From: CAVUFH01 sp963740835
Lineage (GTDB): Bacteria; Actinomycetota; Acidimicrobiia; IMCC26256; PALSA-610
Reading direction: 5' to 3'
DNA: 64,000 nt
Assembly: GCA_963740835.1 (NCBI GenBank)
Contig: CAVUFH010000002.1
Location: 558,001-622,000 of the forward strand
Position 1 is the first letter of the stretch. Each line of letters opens with the position of its first letter. Both the position numbers and the translations under genes were made by a program. Below, one piece after another: positions 9,997 to 18,471 of the stretch. The notes below the pieces were generated by a model. The model searched no databases. It was not told where the DNA came from and worked only from the letters and a program-made list of their open reading frames with translations.

Positions 9997-10401
9997 TCAC
10001 GATTTGGTCACAGACTTGAGGCGCTGTAGCGGGCCGTGGCTCTCGCGCCGCCACTGGACGCCTGCCGAATCGATGAAGTCGATGTACACCTGTGGCTCTC
10101 CGACGAAGTCCGAGACAGCGCCCGTTTGCTCTTGCTCAACGGTCGAGTCGGCAGGGATGACGTCGAACCAAAAGCGATTCGCGTCGTCCTCGAATCGTTC
10201 GACGTCCCTGGTGCCAGCCCGGATGCCCGCGTACACACGCAGCCACGCCGACAGTCGAGTGCAACCGGTCGCGGTCGTCGCGAACGACTCGACACCGAGC
10301 ACCCCACCAGTGCTGTCGATCGCAGCCGCGACATGCACATCGGCATGGGTATCGACTCCACCCGTGATCGGGCGCGCGCTCTCTACGATGGTCATCGTCA
10401 T
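9997..10401 (-). pseudogene. IS110-type transposase N-terminus joined to another tail
   Basis: The first 50 residues (TGGVDTHADVHVAAA...TGCTRLSAWL) are the start of the DEDD RuvC-like domain of IS110/IS1111 transposases. From about residue 58 the similarity ends and an unrelated C-terminal piece follows (FDVIPADSTVEQ...DSAGVQWRRESHG). The result is a 134-residue chimera lacking most of the catalytic and the transposase_20 domains, so it is a deletion scar. Confidence 0.75.
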
Positions 10402-10709
10402 CCCTTCTGCTTCAACCGTTCAAGGGGTGGCACGCACGTCCCGGGAAGGAGACCGTGTCGAGCCGCTGCGTCAACAGCGAACTCGTCACCCTCCGGAACG
10501 GGACGTGCCCGTCTCGGTCGATTCGCAGCCCGGCCGACAAGCACCCAACGAACATCAGTGCATCCAACGAGTCAGACCGAACCACGAACCACGCCGAACG
10601 TAGCGGCCACCAACAACACCACGGTGGACCCACGAACTAGCGCCCACCCATCCTCACTGGGCATTATGCGTGCACGTCGGGTTCACCTCGGTGGCTGCGG
10701 GAGAGGCGA
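10402..10709. other. gene-free stretch upstream of transposase remnant
   Basis: About 300 bases between the divergent transposase remnant and the cupin gene. No convincing coding frame is seen on either strand. It may contain the left flank of the old IS110 element; that family has no terminal inverted repeats, so its edge cannot be placed. Confidence 0.5.
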
Positions 10710-11117
10710 ATGGCGAACGAGCGTGCGGGGTGTGTAGTTCGTGGCTCTGCGAGCTACGAGAGCGAGCAGGGACCGACATACGCACCGGGCGTCAGCGCGG
10801 AGACAGTCGACGCCAAGGCCTTGTTTCTCGGTGTCGTCACCATGGATCCAGGCGCTCGCACGAAGGCCCACTTTCACGACCTTCACGAGTCCGCCTTCTA
10901 CATGGTGAGCGGCGAGGAGGTCGAGGTCTACACCGGCGATCAGCTCGAGCAGCGCGAGGTCGCGCATCCGGGTGACTACATCTTCATCCCGCCCAAGGTT
11001 CCGCACGTCGTCGTGAATCGCGCGGGTACGCCCGCCATCTTTGTTGGTGCGCGGAATGAGCCAACGGCGCAGGAGAGCGTCGTGATGCTCCCGGACCTGA
11101 ACTCCAACGTTCCCTAA
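10710..11117 (+). CDS. small cupin-domain protein
   Basis: The 135-residue product is a single cupin barrel with both motifs: AHFHDLHESAFYMVSGEEVEVY (HxH...E) near residues 51-75 and PGDYIFIPPKVPHVVVN near 90-106. Such proteins bind a metal and act as isomerases, dioxygenases or sugar-binding modules; the substrate cannot be told from sequence. It sits alone between insertion scars, which suggests a transferred passenger gene. GAGAGG lies just before the ATG. Confidence 0.75.
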   Translation: MANERAGCVVRGSASYESEQGPTYAPGVSAETVDAKALFLGVVTMDPGARTKAHFHDLHESAFYMVSGEEVEVYTGDQLEQREVAHPGDYIFIPPKVPHVVVNRAGTPAIFVGARNEPTAQESVVMLPDLNSNVP

Positions 11118-11173
11118 CCCGCACAGATCTGCCGGATCTGGGTGGCGTCTCGTGCGGGCGCGACACTCAGGTG

Positions 11174-11254
11174 TGTATCCCTCACCGCCGCCGCACCGGC
11201 TCATGCCGCGGCTCACTGATTCTGCATCTCGACAGGACGCCTGCCGGATGCACC
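11174..11254. repeat. 81-bp direct repeat, copy 1
   Basis: This segment, from TGTATCCCTCACCGCC to CCGGATGCACC, recurs almost unchanged at 11756-11835 in the same orientation. The two copies flank the cyclic-nucleotide-binding gene. Differences are a few substitutions and one base of length. Confidence 0.9.
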
Positions 11255-11266
11255 CGAGCTGTGCGT

Positions 11267-11665
11267 CTACTGGCCCGTGCGGTCAAGAGCGAGGCGGCGC
11301 AGCGCGCGTTCGACCTCAGGTACATGTGGTCGGATTCGGTCGAAGTCCTGACCTGAAAGCGAAAGAAGCCGCGTGGGTGAACGCGCGACGACCGTGGCCG
11401 TCCGCTGACCTGTCAGAAGGAGTCCGATCTCGCCGAACGCGTCGCCTGGGCCCAGAGCATTGATCGCGTCGCCAGCGTCGTTCAGGACATCGGCGCTTCC
11501 CGCTTCAATGAGGTAGATCGCAGTTCCGTAGTCGTCGCCCCTGATGATTGTGGTACCCGCCTCGATCTCGACCTCTCGCATCACGCCCGCGAACTCGTCG
11601 AGTTCCTCAGCAGGGAGATTGGCGAAGGCCGGAAATGTCGCGATCCGGTTCGTATCCATGACCAT
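11267..11665 (-). CDS. cyclic-nucleotide-binding domain protein
   Basis: The 132-residue product is a stand-alone CNB (Crp/cNMP-type) jelly-roll: FANLPAEELDEFAGVMREVEIEAGTTI at the start and the phosphate-binding-cassette-like GDAFGEIGLLLTGQRTATVVA near residues 80-98, ending in the C-helix. There is no attached DNA-binding or kinase domain. The cassette retains GE but the Arg-Thr pair is RTATV, so nucleotide binding is plausible. The gene sits exactly between two direct repeats. Confidence 0.75.
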   Translation of the reverse strand: MVMDTNRIATFPAFANLPAEELDEFAGVMREVEIEAGTTIIRGDDYGTAIYLIEAGSADVLNDAGDAINALGPGDAFGEIGLLLTGQRTATVVARSPTRLLSLSGQDFDRIRPHVPEVERALRRLALDRTGQ

Positions 11666-12031
11666 ACAATCTGCCGTTCCGTAGTCGGCGTCGAGGGGAC
11701 ATTTCTCGACGGTCGCGTGTCGGAGTCGTCTCACGCCACCGCGAAGCTGAGGCGTTGTATCCGTCACCGCCGCCGCACGGCTCATGCCGCGGCTCACTGA
11801 TTCTGCATATCGACAGGACGCCGGCCGGATGCACCGCGGCAGAGGACGGCGACGAATGCCCTGGGCTCGAGTTACGCCACGAAGCCGACCCGACAACGTG
11901 TGTCGAAGAGTGGGGTCGATGCGACGACTATTGCGGCGTGCACGGCGAATGACTCATCAGGCCGGCCGCACGCGCGACCGTGGCATCGCCAAGTCATTCG
12001 GCATTGATGCTGCCTTCTTTCGTGCAGGGTT
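11666..12031. other. gene-free stretch with repeat copy
   Basis: This interval between the cNMP-binding gene and the next small open frame holds the second copy of the 81-bp direct repeat and otherwise no frame with protein-like composition. Confidence 0.5.
11756..11835. repeat. 81-bp direct repeat, copy 2
   Basis: This is the second copy of the repeat at 11174-11254, again containing GGCTCATGCCGCGGCTCACT and GACAGGACGCC. The pair brackets about 500 bases and resembles a segment duplicated on insertion or a pair of recombination sites. Confidence 0.9.
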
Positions 12032-12382
12032 ATGACTTCATCGCCTCGGCGCAGCAACGCGCGTCGCATCGGGTGGTTCCTTCACGACGCACCGGCCGGT
12101 GACGCCTACGCCGGTGACTACCTCCGGCCTGGTCCCTGGCTCGGATGGCCCGACGCTAAGCCAATCGTCAGCCTGGTCTCTGATGTTCTGTCGCACTCGA
12201 AGTACCTCGCGAAGCCGCCGCCATACATGTGGCGGTCACTGGTCGACCCACTCGTCGCCGGCATGAAGGAATTCATTGAACGACTAGAGACCGTCCGATC
12301 GAAGTGGCACTCCGAGTTCGCGCCCCGCAATCGGGACGCCGATCGTCTCCGGCCGAGGATCCGCGACGCTGAGCAACCGTGA
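12032..12382 (+). CDS. hypothetical protein, possibly a fragment
   Basis: The 116-residue frame has a protein-like middle (LGWPDAKPIVSLVSDVLSHSKYLAKPPPYMW and a following amphipathic helix). There is no clear ribosome-binding site, and the first 25 residues look random, so it may be the remainder of a longer gene. No family was recognised. It lies in the insertion zone between repeats. Confidence 0.35.
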   Translation: MTSSPRRSNARRIGWFLHDAPAGDAYAGDYLRPGPWLGWPDAKPIVSLVSDVLSHSKYLAKPPPYMWRSLVDPLVAGMKEFIERLETVRSKWHSEFAPRNRDADRLRPRIRDAEQP

Positions 12383-12828
12383 GAGCGCGGCATAGCGCAG
12401 GCGCTCAGGCGGTAGCCCAATGGTCACGCCGTGGTCACGAAACGCGATGAAACCAAGCGAATCGTGCAACACGGATCGTCACCCGCCCGGCTCGTTGTCG
12501 CAGGTCAGACGGGATGACGTAACAGTGCTCAGCAGGCGCCATCACTGGCTTTGTGGTACAGCCAGTTCTACGCCGAGCCCTACGAGCTCCCGGTCTGACT
12601 GCACCTTCGCAGCGTCGAAGGGCTCCGTGGTCACGGATGGTCACGGACTTGTCACGAGCGCGCGATGGGGGTCGTCGCGTCGGCCTGCATCCCGGCGCGA
12701 CGTGGCCGTACAGGTCGAACGTGATGCCGACGTGCGCGTGACGAGGATCGCAGAACCCGCTGCGCGTGCACGCTTCGCCGAGTCGGAGCGCACTCGCATG
12801 AACGCTCCGGAGCTGGCAGTCTGAACGG
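12383..12828. other. gene-free scar region
   Basis: About 450 bases without a convincing gene. It contains several TGGTCAC-like repeats (near 12421, 12432, 12628 and 12638) and a remnant copy of the Rieske gene 3' end (separate entry). Confidence 0.6.
12552..12650 (+). repeat. duplicate of Rieske gene tail and its downstream flank
   Basis: Bases from 12552 repeat the last 42 bases of the Rieske gene, still in frame (WYSQFYAEPYELP then stop), and further on a GTGGTCACGGATGGTCACGG stretch resembles the sequence just after the Rieske gene near 9991. The two copies bracket the 2.6-kb insertion zone as imperfect direct repeats. Confidence 0.85.
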
Positions 12829-13635
12829 ATGGACGAACTGGTGGTGCCGGACGAGTTGTGCCGTAACCGCGTCCATGATCCCGAGGCGGTTGTCAACGCT
12901 GCGGTTTGGCTGATCGGCCACATGTGCGATCACATCGGGGCTCGTGACCTCGGCGGACTCGACGTGCTCGACGTCGGCTGCGGGGTGCGATTCACGCAGG
13001 CGTTCCTGAATCGCGGCGTGCCCATCAAGCACTACGTCGGTGTTGACGTCTCCCGGCCGGTGATCGATTTTCTGCGGTCGAACGTCGCAGATCCGCGCTT
13101 CGAGTTCTTTCATCTCGATGCTCGCAACGAGCTCTACAACCCAGCCGGGCAGGCGCTGTCGGAAATGACGGTTCCCGAGATCGAGGGACGGCAGTTCGAT
13201 CTCATCTGCCTGTTCTCGGTGTTCACGCACCTGGCTCCGACGGACTACGTGGCGATGCTCAACCTCTTGCGGCGCTTCGTCCGACCCGACGGGCGACTCT
13301 TCTACACGCTCTTCGTCAACGAACAGACTGATGGCGGCCACGGCCACGTCGACAAATGGAGCCGGGCGATCGCTCTGTCGAACGACCCGAGCATGACGGA
13401 AGCGGTCGCTTCCGACGCGAACATCAGGAACGCCGTCGCGGCACAAATCGCGACGGGCAGTGAGCCTCCCGAATTCCGGGATGCGGTTCCGAGCAAACCT
13501 TTGTTGGTCGCCTTGTATTCACGTCGCCACGCCATCGAGTTGATCGATGGGACCGGATGGGATCTGCTCGGCGTGTTCCCGCCCGACGTCCATCTTCAGC
13601 ATCACATCGTGTGTGCGCCAAGCACGCGTCCCTGA
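12829..13635 (+). CDS. class I SAM-dependent methyltransferase
   Basis: The 268-residue protein has motif I LDVLDVGCGVRF near residues 44-55, a motif II acidic end (YVGVDVS) and FDLICLFSVFTHL at motif IV, the pattern of a Rossmann-fold methyltransferase. The acceptor is unknown. The C-terminal third (residues 180-268) is a substrate-cap-like extension. It starts at the right edge of the insertion zone and has somewhat lower GC than the cell-wall genes. Confidence 0.8.
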   Translation: MDELVVPDELCRNRVHDPEAVVNAAVWLIGHMCDHIGARDLGGLDVLDVGCGVRFTQAFLNRGVPIKHYVGVDVSRPVIDFLRSNVADPRFEFFHLDARNELYNPAGQALSEMTVPEIEGRQFDLICLFSVFTHLAPTDYVAMLNLLRRFVRPDGRLFYTLFVNEQTDGGHGHVDKWSRAIALSNDPSMTEAVASDANIRNAVAAQIATGSEPPEFRDAVPSKPLLVALYSRRHAIELIDGTGWDLLGVFPPDVHLQHHIVCAPSTRP

Positions 13636-13757
13636 CACCGCCTTCGACGACGACCGCGACGACGGAACGCGTGCAGGGCGCACGGTGCGAGTCACGACGG
13701 CCGCCGGTAAGCTGCTACAGCTGACCCGGGTACTCCTCGGGCTTTCCGGAGGCTCGC

Positions 13758-14879
13758 GTGACGTCCCTCATCGAGTTCCGACTCGCCCTGGCCCTCGAAG
13801 CCGCGCAGCTCGGAACATGGACCTGGGACATGGCGGCGGGCACCACGACGTGGGACGTCCGCCTCGAGGAGCTGCACGGGCTGCCGCCCGGAGGCTTCGG
13901 CGGGACCTTCGAGGATTGGCTTGCGTCGCTCCATCCCGAAGACCGAGCCGAGTGTCTCGCCCGAGTCGAACGGGCGCTCGCGAGCCCGGGGCCGTACGTG
14001 CTGCTCCACCGAACGACCTGGCGCGACGGCTCGGTCCACTACCTCGAGTGCCGCGGAACCGTCCTGACCGACGAGAACGGCGCGCCCACCGGCACGACCG
14101 GCGTGGCCATCGACGTGACCGACCGAGAACGGCACCGGGCGGCCACCTCGGAGGCGCTGGCGCGTGAACGCGATCTCGTGGAGGTCCTCCAACAGGCGCT
14201 GCTCCCGACCACCCTCCCCGACGTGCCCGGTGCGACGATCGCGGCGCGTTACATACCGGCACAGAGCGACGCCGGCGTCGGTGGCGACTGGTACGCAGTG
14301 CTGCCGCTCTCCGGTGGCCGGCTGGGCCTCGCAATCGGCGATGTCGCCGGCCACGGGGTCGATGCGGTGGCCGACATGGCGGCCGCGCGATTCAGCTTGC
14401 GCGCACTCGCGCTCACGGATCCTGTCGCGCCCGAGCGCGTGCTCGAACGACTCAACGACGTCGTGCGCGTGTTCGAGAGCGACACGATGATCACCGCGCT
14501 CTTCGGTGTCTTGGACCCGGTCGCGCATACATGGATCTACGCCAGCGCGGGCCATTGCCCGGCACTGGTCCGCAAGCCTGACGGCACGACCGAGTGGCTG
14601 GACGCTGATTGCGATCCGCCGCTGGGCGTCGCCACCTCGTTTCGCCGCCGCCGCGCCGACGTCGCACCGGGTTCGACGCTCATCTTCTACACCGATGGAC
14701 TCGTCGAGCGACGAACCGAATCGATCGACTGCGGCATGGATCGGTTGCGCCGCGCGTGCGAAGCCGGACCCGCCACCCCCGACGCGCTTTGCACGAGCTT
14801 GTCCGAAGTCATGCTCGGACCCGGCTCCGTCCGAGACGACGTCGCGATCGTCGTCGTCGCCGTCACGCAACCACCGTGA
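13758..14879 (+). CDS. PAS-domain PP2C (SpoIIE-type) serine phosphatase
   Basis: The 373-residue protein has a PAS domain (about residues 5-125: ALEAAQLGTWTWDM... to GVAIDVTDRE) followed by a PP2C/SpoIIE phosphatase (about 140-370), with the metal-binding GGDWYAVLPL, GDVAGHG and DGLVERR segments. Such RsbU-like enzymes dephosphorylate anti-anti-sigma factors in response to a PAS-sensed signal. No partner RsbV/RsbW is adjacent. GTG start after GGAGG; it overlaps the following acetyltransferase by four bases. Confidence 0.9.
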   Translation: MTSLIEFRLALALEAAQLGTWTWDMAAGTTTWDVRLEELHGLPPGGFGGTFEDWLASLHPEDRAECLARVERALASPGPYVLLHRTTWRDGSVHYLECRGTVLTDENGAPTGTTGVAIDVTDRERHRAATSEALARERDLVEVLQQALLPTTLPDVPGATIAARYIPAQSDAGVGGDWYAVLPLSGGRLGLAIGDVAGHGVDAVADMAAARFSLRALALTDPVAPERVLERLNDVVRVFESDTMITALFGVLDPVAHTWIYASAGHCPALVRKPDGTTEWLDADCDPPLGVATSFRRRRADVAPGSTLIFYTDGLVERRTESIDCGMDRLRRACEAGPATPDALCTSLSEVMLGPGSVRDDVAIVVVAVTQPP

Positions 14880-15340
14880 GTCGGCTCGGCGGATACGGGC
14901 TCGAGCACCTCTCGGCCGTCGACGCCGCGGCGGTTGCGGACCTCAACGCGCTGATCCCTCAGCTGAAGCCCTCGTGGGATCAGCTGACGGAAGCTGGACT
15001 TGCGGCGCTGATCGCATCGGAGTCGCGGGTCTACATCGCTCGTCACGGCCGCCACATCGTCGGCCTCACGGTGATGGTCCCGCATCGACACCTGCCCGGC
15101 CTTCGCTACCACGTGGAGGATGTCGTGATCGCGGAGGAACATCGCGGCCTCGGGCTGGGTCGACGGCTGCTCGAGTTCGCCATGGATGACGTTCCCGGAC
15201 CTGTGATGTCGTTCGATCTGCGATCTCACTCCAGCCGAACCCGCGCGCATCGGCTGTACTCCTCGCTTGGCTTCCGGACAAGTGAAACGACCGTGTTCCG
15301 ACTCGACGTCGGTGCCCGAGAAGAGCCGTCAAGTTCCTAG
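14876..15340 (+). CDS. GNAT-family N-acetyltransferase
   Basis: The 154-residue product shows the acetyl-CoA-binding motif VVIAEEHRGLGLGRRLLEFA (R/QxxGxG/A) near residues 82-101 and the HRLYSSLGF motif near 125. It starts at a GTG that overlaps the stop of the phosphatase (GTGA), so the two are co-translated. Substrate unknown. Confidence 0.85.
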   Translation: MSRLGGYGLEHLSAVDAAAVADLNALIPQLKPSWDQLTEAGLAALIASESRVYIARHGRHIVGLTVMVPHRHLPGLRYHVEDVVIAEEHRGLGLGRRLLEFAMDDVPGPVMSFDLRSHSSRTRAHRLYSSLGFRTSETTVFRLDVGAREEPSSS

Positions 15341-15390
15341 TCCGCAGCTGCGGACAGTCATTTCGGGCGTAGTGGTGCCGGTCGAGCTCG

Positions 15391-15822
15391 TCAGCGGCGG
15401 TCGACGGAGAACTCGAGCACCTGCGTGAGGCGGATGTTGTTGCCGGACGGGTCGCGGAACGACGTGTCGATGCCGTAGGGCTGCGGGGTGGGCGGATCGT
15501 TGAAGACGACGCCGCGCGCGGACAGTTCGTCGTAGGCGGCTTGGCAGTCGTCGGTTTCGAGGAACAGCGTGCCGCCCGCGCCCTTGGCGACGAGATCGGC
15601 GAGCTGCTCACTCGTGACGGCGTCGAGCATCGGTGGCGTCGGGACCGGCATGAGCACGAGCCCGATGTCGTCCTGGCCCGCGGGCCCCACGACGAGCCAG
15701 CGGAAGTTCCACTCGGCCATCGTCACGTCCGCGCGCACTTCCCATCCGAGCGTGCGGGTGTAGAACGCGAGCGCCTCGTCTTGGTCGTGCACCCAGAACT
15801 GCGCGTTGGCGATCTTGATCAT
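15391..15822 (-). CDS. VOC-family (glyoxalase/bleomycin-resistance-like) protein
   Basis: The 143-residue protein begins MIKIANAQFWVHDQDEALAFYTRTLGWEVR and ends DPSGNNIRLTQ, the two beta-alpha-beta-beta-beta halves of a vicinal-oxygen-chelate fold. It lies just downstream of an AraC-type regulator on the same strand, a common pairing in actinobacteria. Enzymatic role not determined. Confidence 0.85.
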   Translation of the reverse strand: MIKIANAQFWVHDQDEALAFYTRTLGWEVRADVTMAEWNFRWLVVGPAGQDDIGLVLMPVPTPPMLDAVTSEQLADLVAKGAGGTLFLETDDCQAAYDELSARGVVFNDPPTPQPYGIDTSFRDPSGNNIRLTQVLEFSVDRR

Positions 15823-15852
15823 CGGTTCCTCCTCGTGTCGATGCCGGCAACG

Positions 15853-16282
15853 CTACGGACGCGCCGTAGATCCGGCTTCTCGAAACGTGCGGTTCTGTGG
15901 CCGCCCGTAGGCGCGGGCGACGCAGTCGGGGATGCGGATGTGACGCGACGCGGGTGGGAACGTCGCGCGGTAGGCGAGCGGTGCGACGCCGTAGACGCGC
16001 CGGAAGCTCGTGATGAACGACCCGACGCTCGTGAGCCCGACGGCGAAGCAGATGTCGGTGACGCTGCGATCGGTGTTGCGCAGCAGCGCCGCGGCCCGCT
16101 CGAGCCGGCGAGTCAGCAGGTACTGGTGCGGCGCCTCACCGAACGTGCGCCGGAACTCCCGGCTGAAGTGCGCGGGTGAGAGCGCCGCGGCCTCCGCCAA
16201 GTCCGCCACCGTGAGCGGCTCGAAATAGCGCGGCGTCGGCGAGGTCCTTGGCCCGCAGGAGGTGACGAGCAGGCGGCACCAC
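15853..16282 (-). CDS. AraC-family regulator, HTH only, frameshifted
   Basis: Two frames join into a compact AraC DNA-binding domain: ARHLLRAKDLAD in the first, then RYFEPLTVADLAEAAALSPAHFSREFRRTFGEAPHQYLLTRRLERAAALL and CFAVGLTSVGSFITSFRRVYG in the second. One extra base in GCCGCGC near 16228-16235 separates them. With it removed, the protein is about 142 residues with both helix-turn-helix units. The start is uncertain; GTG at 16282 avoids overlap with the divergent redoxin gene. It probably regulates the adjoining VOC gene. Confidence 0.65.
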
Positions 16283-16323
16283 GGGTTGAGTATCGCGGAT
16301 CGCGGCGTAGTGTTCGGCTCGCG

Positions 16324-16812
16324 ATGGCGACGCACAGCACGACCGCTTCCGTAGGGTCTCCCGCACCGAGGTTCAGCCTGCCCGACGCACAGGGCGAGCC
16401 GCACGTGCTCGACGACTACCTCGCGCGCGGCCCGGTGGTGCTCGTCTTCCTGCGCGGCTTCGCCTGACCGTTCTGCCGCCGGCACCTCGCGCAGTTGCGT
16501 GACGACCACGACCGGTTCACCGCCGCCGGTGCGTCGATCGTTGCGATCGCGCCGGAAGACGAAGCGGCAGTGGCTCGCTACCTCGGACGGAATCCGGTGC
16601 CGTACGCGATCCTCTCCGACGCCGACCACACAGTCTTCGACGCCTACGACGTCGCGAGTCGCGCGCTGAGTCTGGGGCAACGGCCCGCGCTCTTCGTCAT
16701 CGACCGCGACGGCGTCGTCCGGTTCGACTCGGTCGGCACTCAGCAGTGGCAGATCCCGACCGACGAGCAGGTTCTCGGCGTGCTCGCGTCGTTGCCGTCT
16801 CCCGACGCCTGA
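16324..16812 (+). CDS. peroxiredoxin-like protein, candidate selenoprotein (UxxC)
   Basis: The frame reads an AhpC/TSA-like redoxin of 162 residues interrupted by a single TGA at 16465-16467, codon 48. Flanking residues are VLVFLRGFA-[TGA]-PFCRRHLAQL, so TGA occupies the first Cys of the CPxC redox motif found in this family. The frame is the same on both sides and the downstream half (RFTAAGASIVAIAPEDEAAVARYL... GQRPALFVIDRDG) is intact. This fits selenocysteine insertion (UPFC). A Cys-to-stop mutation or base error is the alternative. It is divergent from the AraC gene. Confidence 0.6.
16487..16502 (+). promoter_or_regulatory. candidate bacterial SECIS hairpin
   Basis: TCGCGC-AGTT-GCGTGA can form a six-pair stem (one G-T) with a four-base loop whose second base is G. 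The loop starts 25 bases after the in-frame TGA. Spacing, loop size and the loop G agree with the general bacterial SECIS pattern. No folding program was run. Confidence 0.4.
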
Positions 16813-16822
16813 CCCGAGACGC

Positions 16823-16867
16823 GGTTCGACCCCACCCTGGGCGGTAGGGCGGGGTCGAACCTTTCAC
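16823..16867 (+). terminator. strong hairpin terminator
   Basis: GGTTCGACCCCACC pairs with GGCGGGGTCGAACC about a dozen bases later, followed by CTTTC. It lies just after the redoxin stop. The T-rich tail is short, as usual in high-GC genomes. Confidence 0.7.
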
Positions 16868-17046
16868 AGGGCATTGAGCCGAGCGCGCCCCCCATCGGCA
16901 ATCAGCGCTCGTTCAACAGCCCAGCCAGATACCGACGGTAACAACGAAACCCAGGAACTGGCACGGCGCGAACGGACCCCCAAACTCTCCGGAACTCAGC
17001 CGTCGCCGGAGCCGCGACGCGGGCCGCTGATCTACGCTTCGCGGCC

Positions 17047-17736
17047 ATGACCAGGACCGTTGTACTGGTCCACGGCTCGTGGCACGGCGCTTGGTGCTGG
17101 GACGCGGTGGTGTGCCACCTCGAAGCGGCCGGGATCCGGGCGGTCGCGGTCGACCTGCTGTCGGTGTCGGATCGGGCGGCGGGTCTCGCCGACGACGCGG
17201 ATCGGGTCCGCGCCGAGTTGGACGAGATCGATGAGCCGGTCCTGCTCGTCGGCACCTCCTATGGCGGCGCGGTGATCACGGACGCCGGCATCCATCCGAG
17301 TGTGGAGCACCTCGTGTTCCTCAGTGCGTTTCCACTCGAGGAAGGCGAGAGCGTCAGCGTGAACTCGGTGCCCGGCGGCGAGGCGATGACGCTCGCCGCG
17401 GCAGTCGTCTCCGATGGCGAGGTCGGTTGGGTGGATCCCACGCGGGCAGTCGATCTCTTCTACCACGACTGCCCGGACGACGTCGCGGTCGCCGCCACCG
17501 CGCGACTGCGATCGCAGTCGCTCCTATCACGGCTCGGCACACCGCGCGCGATCTCGTGGCGGGAGAAGCCGAGCACCTTCATCCTCTGCACGGAAGACCA
17601 CTGCTTGGTGCCTTCGTTCCAACGCAATCTCGCGGCGCGCATCGGCCCGACCATCGAGATGGCGACCAGTCATTCACCCTTCCTGAGTCGGCCCGAAGCG
17701 CTCGCCGTCGTGCTCGCGGACCTCGCCTCGACGTAG
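17047..17736 (+). CDS. alpha/beta-fold hydrolase
   Basis: The 229-residue protein has the oxyanion segment VLVHGSWHGAWCWD, nucleophile elbow GTSYGG (Ser near residue 76), a possible acid in the CTEDHCLVP loop and a late His in ATSHSPFL. The pattern resembles the salicylate esterase/HNL-like hydrolases widespread in actinobacteria. Substrate unknown. It converges with the HAD gene. Confidence 0.85.
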   Translation: MTRTVVLVHGSWHGAWCWDAVVCHLEAAGIRAVAVDLLSVSDRAAGLADDADRVRAELDEIDEPVLLVGTSYGGAVITDAGIHPSVEHLVFLSAFPLEEGESVSVNSVPGGEAMTLAAAVVSDGEVGWVDPTRAVDLFYHDCPDDVAVAATARLRSQSLLSRLGTPRAISWREKPSTFILCTEDHCLVPSFQRNLAARIGPTIEMATSHSPFLSRPEALAVVLADLAST

Positions 17737-17739
17737 GCG

Positions 17740-18438
17740 TCAGTCGCGGATGAGCGCGGCGACCTCAGACAGGGACGCGACCCGATCGCAGTCGGCTGCG
17801 AGGTGCAGCTCGAAGGGATCGACGAGGAAGGGCCGCAGGCCCGCGTTGCGGGCACCGACCACGTCGAACGCGGGTGTGTCGCCGACATACCAAGCATCGG
17901 CCGCGGCGACGCCCATAGCGTCCAACGCGATCTCGAAGATCCGCGGATCCGGCTTGGCGACGCCGACCGCGGTCGAGTCGACGATGCACTCGACCTCGAC
18001 GCCGGGCCCCGCGCCCACCTGCGCGACTTCGTACTCGCGGAGCTGCTGCTCGACCGTGCCGTCCGAGTTCGAGACGATCCCGATGCGCACGCCGGTCGAG
18101 TCGATCGCGCGCAGGCCTTCCTGCGAACCGGGCGCGATGCGCGACCAGAGCGCCGCGACCGCGTGCTCGCTCGCGAGGTGCTCGAGCGCTCTCGCCCGCA
18201 GTTCGTCGGGGACGTCACACGCGGTGAGGAACCCGTCGAGATAGCAGTCCCAGTACCGCGGCCACTCGGTGTCGACGGTCACGGTGTCGAGCTGCGCGGC
18301 ACCCACGTAGTGCGCGCGGTCGAGGAGATCTGCCGCCGGCGCGAAGTCGGCGCGGCCCAGCGCGCCGAGCAGCCGCTCGTGCGACGGCAGGAAGAGGACG
18401 CCTCCGACATCGAGCAGGACGGCTTTGGGCTCGGGCAC
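17740..18438 (-). CDS. HAD-superfamily hydrolase
   Basis: The 232-residue product has HAD motif I as LLDVGGVLF (nucleophile Asp near residue 10; the usual second Asp is Gly), motif II GIVSNSD, motif III Lys in GVAKPDPRIF and motif IV WYVGDTPAFD. Loss of the second motif I Asp occurs in some HAD clades and may alter the reaction from phosphatase. Substrate unknown. It follows the dioxygenase gene on the same strand. Confidence 0.82.
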   Translation of the reverse strand: MPEPKAVLLDVGGVLFLPSHERLLGALGRADFAPAADLLDRAHYVGAAQLDTVTVDTEWPRYWDCYLDGFLTACDVPDELRARALEHLASEHAVAALWSRIAPGSQEGLRAIDSTGVRIGIVSNSDGTVEQQLREYEVAQVGAGPGVEVECIVDSTAVGVAKPDPRIFEIALDAMGVAAADAWYVGDTPAFDVVGARNAGLRPFLVDPFELHLAADCDRVASLSEVAALIRD

Positions 18439-18471
18439 CCGAGCACGTTAGCCAGCAGACATCGGTGTCCG

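Noticed and set aside
9997..10401. Functional IS110 transposase
   Set aside because: Only the first 50 or so residues match; the remaining catalytic and C-terminal domains are missing.
10412..10640. Short open frames on both strands between the transposase remnant and the cupin
   Set aside because: No ribosome-binding site, unnatural composition and no recognisable motif.
16823..16861. GGTTCGACCCC resembling a tRNA T-arm
   Set aside because: It is one arm of a long perfect hairpin with no acceptor, D or anticodon arms nearby; called a terminator.
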